Shown one piece after another: positions 5,469 through 6,438 of a stretch of DNA of 6,438 bases. Made by a program: the position numbers and the translations under genes. Position 1 is the stretch's first letter. The number at the start of each line of letters is the position of its first letter. The DNA lies in contig DAHVXO010000044.1 in assembly GCA_027356675.1 (NCBI GenBank), positions 1 to 6,438 of the forward strand, read 5' to 3'. The stretch is from Symbiobacteriaceae bacterium (GTDB taxonomy: Bacteria > Bacillota_E > Symbiobacteriia > Symbiobacteriales > Symbiobacteriaceae). Under the pieces are notes generated by a model. The model ran no database searches. It worked only from the letters and a program-made list of their open reading frames with translations, and was not told where the DNA came from.

Positions 5469-6377
5469 GTGGAACGGATGGACTTCCGCAGCCGGCGGCC
5501 CCCCTGGCACATCCGGCGCACCGGGTTTCCGGCCGCCTGGCGGCTGATCGAGGCGCAGCCGTCTGAACGCCCGCCGGTGCGCATTGGCATCCTGGACAGC
5601 GGCCTGGACCTGCACCACGCGGCGCTCAAGGGGATACTGGGCACCGGGGTCAACCTGCTCAAGCCGGGAGAGCCCCCCATGGACGAAAACGGCCACGGCA
5701 CCCACGTTGCCGGCATCATCGCATCGGCTGCGGGGGTGTGGTGGTCTGGCGGGGCGGCGCCGTGCGTCGTGCTCCACCCGGTCAAGATCTTCGACCGGAC
5801 CGGGGTGGGCCGGATCGGGGACATTGTGCAGGGCCTGATCTGGTGCGGTGACCACGGGATGGACCTGGTCAACCTGAGTTTCGGCACGGACCTCAAGACC
5901 AGCCGCGCCCTCGAGCAGGCGATTGCTGAACTGGAGCGACGCCCGGTGCTGATGGTGGGGGCAGCCGGCAACGACGGACGCCGGGGCGGTGTCGACTTTC
6001 CCGGCCGCTACGCGGACGTGCTGGCCGTCGCGGCCTCCACGCGGAGCGACCGGCTGGCGCCCTTCTCCAGCACCGGTCCCGAGGTGGACCTGATCGCCCC
6101 GGGCTCCGGCGTGATCTCCCTGGCACCCGGCGGCGGGTTCGTGCGCATGAGCGGGACTTCGATGGCGGCCCCGCACGTGACGGCGGCGGCGGCCTTGCTG
6201 CTCACCATGGAGCCCGGCCTCTCGCCCCGAGCTGTGCGGCGCCGTCTCCAGGAGACGGCCGAATGGTTGCCTGAACTGCCCACCCGGGCCCAGGGCGCCG
6301 GACTCCTCAGGGCTGACCGCCTTCTACGGGGGCGGCCGGGGTGGCCCGCCTTAGACCGGCAGGCGCGACTGAAATAG
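5469..6377 (+). CDS. Compact subtilisin-like serine protease (S8), probably intracellular
   Basis: This is a 302-residue S8 subtilase that is almost only a catalytic domain. Numbered from the GTG at 5469, Asp43 lies in ILDSGLD, His76 in GHGTHVAG, oxyanion Asn168 in GAAGND and Ser231 in GTSMAAPHV, so the active site looks complete. The N-terminus (about 40 residues, Arg-rich, with AWRLIEA) has neither a signal peptide nor an I9 propeptide. The size and FPGRYADVLAVAAS and GTSMAAPHVTAAAALLL segments recall Bacillus-type intracellular subtilisins, though their LIPY-type N-terminal inhibitory motif is not visible. The start is chosen from GGAGG (5453-5457), 11 bases upstream. A GTG at 5457 and an ATG at 5478 are alternatives. 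The stop is TAG, lying inside the convergent polymerase gene. Family certain, cellular role unknown. Confidence 0.93.
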   Translation: MERMDFRSRRPPWHIRRTGFPAAWRLIEAQPSERPPVRIGILDSGLDLHHAALKGILGTGVNLLKPGEPPMDENGHGTHVAGIIASAAGVWWSGGAAPCVVLHPVKIFDRTGVGRIGDIVQGLIWCGDHGMDLVNLSFGTDLKTSRALEQAIAELERRPVLMVGAAGNDGRRGGVDFPGRYADVLAVAASTRSDRLAPFSSTGPEVDLIAPGSGVISLAPGGGFVRMSGTSMAAPHVTAAAALLLTMEPGLSPRAVRRRLQETAEWLPELPTRAQGAGLLRADRLLRGRPGWPALDRQARLK

Positions 6378-6438
6378 GTCGCCGGGATGCACAAAGTTAT
6401 GCAACGAAAGGCCCAGCAGCCGGATCTTCCGGCCCTCC
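6351..6438 (-). CDS. dinB: 3' end of DNA polymerase IV (DinB-like Y-family polymerase), partial
   Basis: Reading the minus strand from 6437 to a TAA at 6353-6351 gives 28 codons, EGRKIRLLGLSLHNF followed by VHPGDLFQSRLPV. The pattern IRLLGLSLHNF is the end of the little-finger domain of DinB/Pol IV translesion polymerases, where RLLGV followed by a xxxL segment and a short tail is typical. The rest of the gene lies beyond the window. The usual QLSLF-like clamp-binding tail may be represented by DLFQSRLPV, but the match is poor. Its 3' end overlaps the last 27 bases of the protease gene. I base the call on this short tail only. Confidence 0.7.
   Translation of the reverse strand, partial: EGRKIRLLGLSLHNFVHPGDLFQSRLPV

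Noticed and set aside
5418..6176. Long minus-strand open frame (252 codons) opposite the compact protease
   Set aside because: It is an antisense shadow of a verified subtilase, rich in Arg, Pro and Gly, with no recognisable domain.
131..6377. The two subtilases as a recent duplication
   Set aside because: They share only the family motifs around the catalytic residues; domain layout, N-termini and loops differ, so they appear to be distant members of the family.
1..6438. CRISPR array, insertion sequence, prophage or tRNA genes
   Set aside because: No regularly spaced repeats, transposase-like frames, terminal inverted repeats or cloverleaf-like sequences were seen.

Overview
The window is GC-rich bacterial chromosome. 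The mix of genes and signals suggests a high-GC, Gram-positive-type bacterium of the Firmicutes, and a Symbiobacterium-like organism is my best guess. The supporting signs are purine-rich Shine-Dalgarno sites, GTG starts, a perfect sigma-A-type promoter, subtilisin-family proteases and an LCP-like membrane protein. This assignment is inferred from composition and gene type; no marker gene was compared.

Layout, left to right. (1) Positions 1-63 hold the last 20 codons of an unidentified plus-strand gene. A perfect 14-bp hairpin at 82-115 follows and can serve as a terminator for both converging transcripts. (2) Positions 131-1858 (minus) encode a secreted S8 subtilase with signal peptide, I9-type propeptide, catalytic domain and a C-terminal PPC-like beta domain. 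Its 228-bp upstream gap holds an AT-rich promoter-like island, a small palindrome, a leader hairpin and the terminator of the next gene. (3) Positions 2087-3946 (minus) encode TypA/BipA, a ribosome-associated translational GTPase, with its own consensus promoter at 4023-4052. (4) Positions 4063-4791 (minus) encode a single-pass membrane protein that looks like a degenerate LytR-CpsA-Psr (LCP) domain. (5) Positions 4864-5346 (minus) encode an unrecognised small soluble protein. Genes 4 and 5 are co-directional and separated by a very stable 16-bp hairpin. (6) Positions 5469-6377 (plus) encode a second, compact S8 subtilase with no signal peptide and no propeptide, probably intracellular. (7) Positions 6351-6438 (minus) hold the 3' end of a Y-family DNA polymerase IV (dinB-like) gene, overlapping the protease 3' end tail to tail.

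Working together: genes 5, 4, typA and the secreted protease run in one direction, but typA has its own promoter and terminator. They are therefore probably three transcription units: genes 5+4, typA, and the protease. Nothing in the sequence ties the two proteases into one pathway. I see no RNA genes, CRISPR array, insertion sequence or phage genes, and no clear multi-gene novel system. The least understood part is the gene 5/gene 4 pair.
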